In this document: positions 6,230 to 7,468 of the stretch, piece by piece
How the letters are laid out: every line of letters starts with the position of its first letter
Position numbering within the stretch: the first letter of the stretch is position 1
From: Limnohabitans sp.
GTDB lineage: Bacteria; Pseudomonadota; Gammaproteobacteria; Burkholderiales; Burkholderiaceae_C
Assembly (NCBI GenBank): GCA_018883305.1
Contig: VEQI01000164.1
Span: 1 to 7,468, forward strand
DNA: 7,468 bases
Reading direction: 5' to 3'
Program-made: the position numbers and the translations under genes
The notes under the pieces: generated by a model
Seen by the model: the letters and a program-made list of their open reading frames with translations, nothing else
Databases searched by the model: none
Told to the model about the DNA's origin: nothing

Positions 6230-6251
6230 ACCGCGCCGGCGCGCCTGCGCA
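6226..6251 (-). terminator. Candidate intrinsic terminator after tetR
   Basis: Directly after the tetR stop, the minus strand has a very GC-rich self-complementary run (6231-6250; the core 6232-6243 is a perfect 12-bp palindrome) followed by five T (6230-6226). A stem of GCGC/GCGC with one A-G mismatch and two further G-C pairs around a CGCG loop can form, ending two bases before the T-tract. This would separate tetR from the MBL-fold gene, at least partly. Confidence 0.5.
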
Positions 6252-6866
6252 TCAAGGGGCCGAAACCGAGTCCCCGAAGCCCGAGTCCAGCGTGCGGATC
6301 ACCTCATCCGCGAAAGCGGCATAGCTCATGCTGCCACCGGGCCGCAACCAGGTGAAGGTCCAATTGATCATGCCAAACACCATCATGGTGACGGCCGTCT
6401 GGTTCTGCTCATTGAGCCGATGCGGGTAGGCACGCTTGATGAATCGTGTGAAGGCAGCCACCACATTGCGCTGCCGCTCCACGATCAGCAAACGCTGGGT
6501 CTCGCCCAGAAATTTGGTGTCATGGAGCAAGGCCACATGTCGCGTGGCCGAGGTTTCGTACTCGCGCAGAAAGCGGCGAATCAGCTCGTGCAGGGCTGCG
6601 CGGTCGTCCAGGTTGTGTCGTTGCGCAGCGGCCTCGCCCTCCCCAATGAGGGCCAGTAAGCGTTGGGTATAGCGGTCCAGCAAGTCAAAGAGGATGGCCT
6701 CTTTGCTTTCATAGTAGTGGTACAGCCGCGCCTTGGAGGTCCCGCCCGCCTGCGCGATGTCGTTCATGCTGGCGGCGGGATAGCTGCTGTCGGCAAAGCA
6801 TTGCGCGGCGATGTCCAGAATGGCTTCGCGGCGCAGGTCGTGGGCGGCGGACTTGGGGCGGGCCAT
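6252..6866 (-). CDS. TetR/AcrR-family transcriptional regulator
   Basis: A 204-aa cytoplasmic repressor-type protein. The N-terminal TetR DNA-binding domain is clear: RREAILDIAAQCFADSSYPAASMNDIAQAGG in pieces (12-42), then the recognition helix TSKARLYHYYESKEAILFDLL (43-63). The C-terminal ligand and dimer domain ends with FGMINWTFTWLRPGG (164-178) and SYAAFADEVIRTLDSGF (181-197), a pattern I associate with FadR/KstR2-like members that bind acyl-CoA thioesters, so such a ligand is possible but unproven. The frame is open to 6959, but the start at 6866 (MARPKSAAHDLRREAIL) fits the family and follows the slt stop by only 4 bases, so it probably depends on translational coupling; no strong ribosome site is seen. 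Likely target, by position, is the downstream MBL-fold gene and perhaps its own operon. Confidence 0.92.
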   Translation of the reverse strand: MARPKSAAHDLRREAILDIAAQCFADSSYPAASMNDIAQAGGTSKARLYHYYESKEAILFDLLDRYTQRLLALIGEGEAAAQRHNLDDRAALHELIRRFLREYETSATRHVALLHDTKFLGETQRLLIVERQRNVVAAFTRFIKRAYPHRLNEQNQTAVTMMVFGMINWTFTWLRPGGSMSYAAFADEVIRTLDSGFGDSVSAP

Positions 6867-6870
6867 GGTG

Positions 6871-7468
6871 TCAGGGCAAATCCGCGTTGTCCGGTTGGGC
6901 CGAAGCCTCACGCGGCCCGATACGCCCCAGCCGCGCCTTGAGTGACTGCGGCTGCCCACTGATGACCGCGGCGTAAGCGGTGGCGTTGCTGAGCACTTTC
7001 TTGACGTAGTCGCGCGTCTCGTTGAACGGCACGTTCTCGGCCCAGATGGCGCCCTCCAGCACCGGCCCGTTGCGCCATCGGCGTGAGCGTGAAGGTCCGG
7101 CGTTGTAAGCGGCAGCAGCCAGCGCCTGCGAACCTTCGAAGTTGTCCAGCACCAGTTTCAGGTAACCCGTGCCGATAGCGATGTTGGTGTCACGGGAATG
7201 AAGCTGATCGACGGTGAAGCCGTCCAGGCCAATCTTGCGCGCAGTCCACTTGGCTGTGGCAGGCATCACCTGCATGAGCCCGGAGGCGCCCACCGAAGAG
7301 CGCGCATCCATCACGAAGCGGCTTTCTTGACGAATGAGGCCGTACACGTACGCTGGGTCCAAGCCAATCTCACGGGTTCGCTGCAGCACGGCCTGCTTGT
7401 GGGGCATGGGGAACAGCAACTCGGGATCAAACTCCTGGCGGGCTCGGTCCATGGTGTTGATGCAACGG
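6871..7468 (-). CDS. slt: Soluble lytic murein transglycosylase, Slt type (C-terminal part)
   Basis: The gene enters from the right edge; only about the last 199 codons are present, against roughly 640 in full-length Slt70. Slt enzymes act in the periplasm, cleaving the MurNAc-GlcNAc bond of peptidoglycan to give 1,6-anhydro-muropeptides. The catalytic domain is complete: GLIRQESRF with the catalytic Glu codon at 7324-7326, SVGASGLMQVMPATA, TNIAIGTGYLKLVL, AAAAYNAGPSRSRRW and VPFNETRDYVKKVL, all in the order found in E. coli Slt70. The sequence before the internal ATG at 7452 (RCINT, then MDRARQEFDPELLFP) is in frame and resembles the end of the superhelical domain, so that ATG is not the start. 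The tail after the catalytic domain is short and not recognisable. The stop lies 4 bases before tetR, implying co-transcription. Confidence 0.93.
   Translation of the reverse strand, partial: RCINTMDRARQEFDPELLFPMPHKQAVLQRTREIGLDPAYVYGLIRQESRFVMDARSSVGASGLMQVMPATAKWTARKIGLDGFTVDQLHSRDTNIAIGTGYLKLVLDNFEGSQALAAAAYNAGPSRSRRWRNGPVLEGAIWAENVPFNETRDYVKKVLSNATAYAAVISGQPQSLKARLGRIGPREASAQPDNADLP

Noticed and set aside
5169..6659. Plus-strand open frame of 496 codons opposite the MBL and tetR genes
   Set aside because: It is a mirror of two recognisable minus-strand genes and spans their intergenic control region.

Overview
The window looks like chromosomal DNA of a GC-rich betaproteobacterium, most likely Burkholderiales/Comamonadaceae. 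This is inferred from protein style and gene content (GlmS and GlmU with an Lrp/AsnC regulator between them, a DUF6279-type lipoprotein, an Slt-type lytic transglycosylase), not from a database search. Most of it is ordinary, densely packed housekeeping DNA.

Left edge (1-293): a lower-GC stretch (95 of 180 bases G/C in 1-180 by my count) holds the end-truncated remnant of a recombinase-like protein on the minus strand. Two perfect hairpins lie between it and the end of glmS.

Amino-sugar block (294-4212): glmS (minus), an Lrp/AsnC-family regulator (plus) and glmU (minus). GlmS makes glucosamine-6-phosphate. GlmU makes UDP-GlcNAc, the precursor of peptidoglycan and lipid A. The regulator is divergent from glmS across a strikingly AT-rich control region and runs tail-to-tail into glmU with an 11-base overlap, so it is placed to affect both.

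Middle (4211-5140): a plus-strand outer-membrane lipoprotein of DUF6279 type. Its best ATG shares two bases with the ATG of glmU on the other strand.

Right block (5193-7468, all minus): transcription runs from a partial slt-like lytic transglycosylase gene into a tetR-family gene 4 bases later. A candidate terminator follows, then a metallo-beta-lactamase-fold gene with its own candidate promoter and a dyad over its -10 element. The MBL protein keeps three likely zinc ligands (H79, H81, H173) but has lost the Asp-His of HxHxDH and the late His.

I see no CRISPR array, tRNA, rRNA or complete mobile element. The most interesting points are the altered MBL metal site with its possible TetR operator, the repeat-rich glmS/regulator control region, and the start-to-start overlap of glmU and the lipoprotein gene. 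None of these amounts to a clearly new system.
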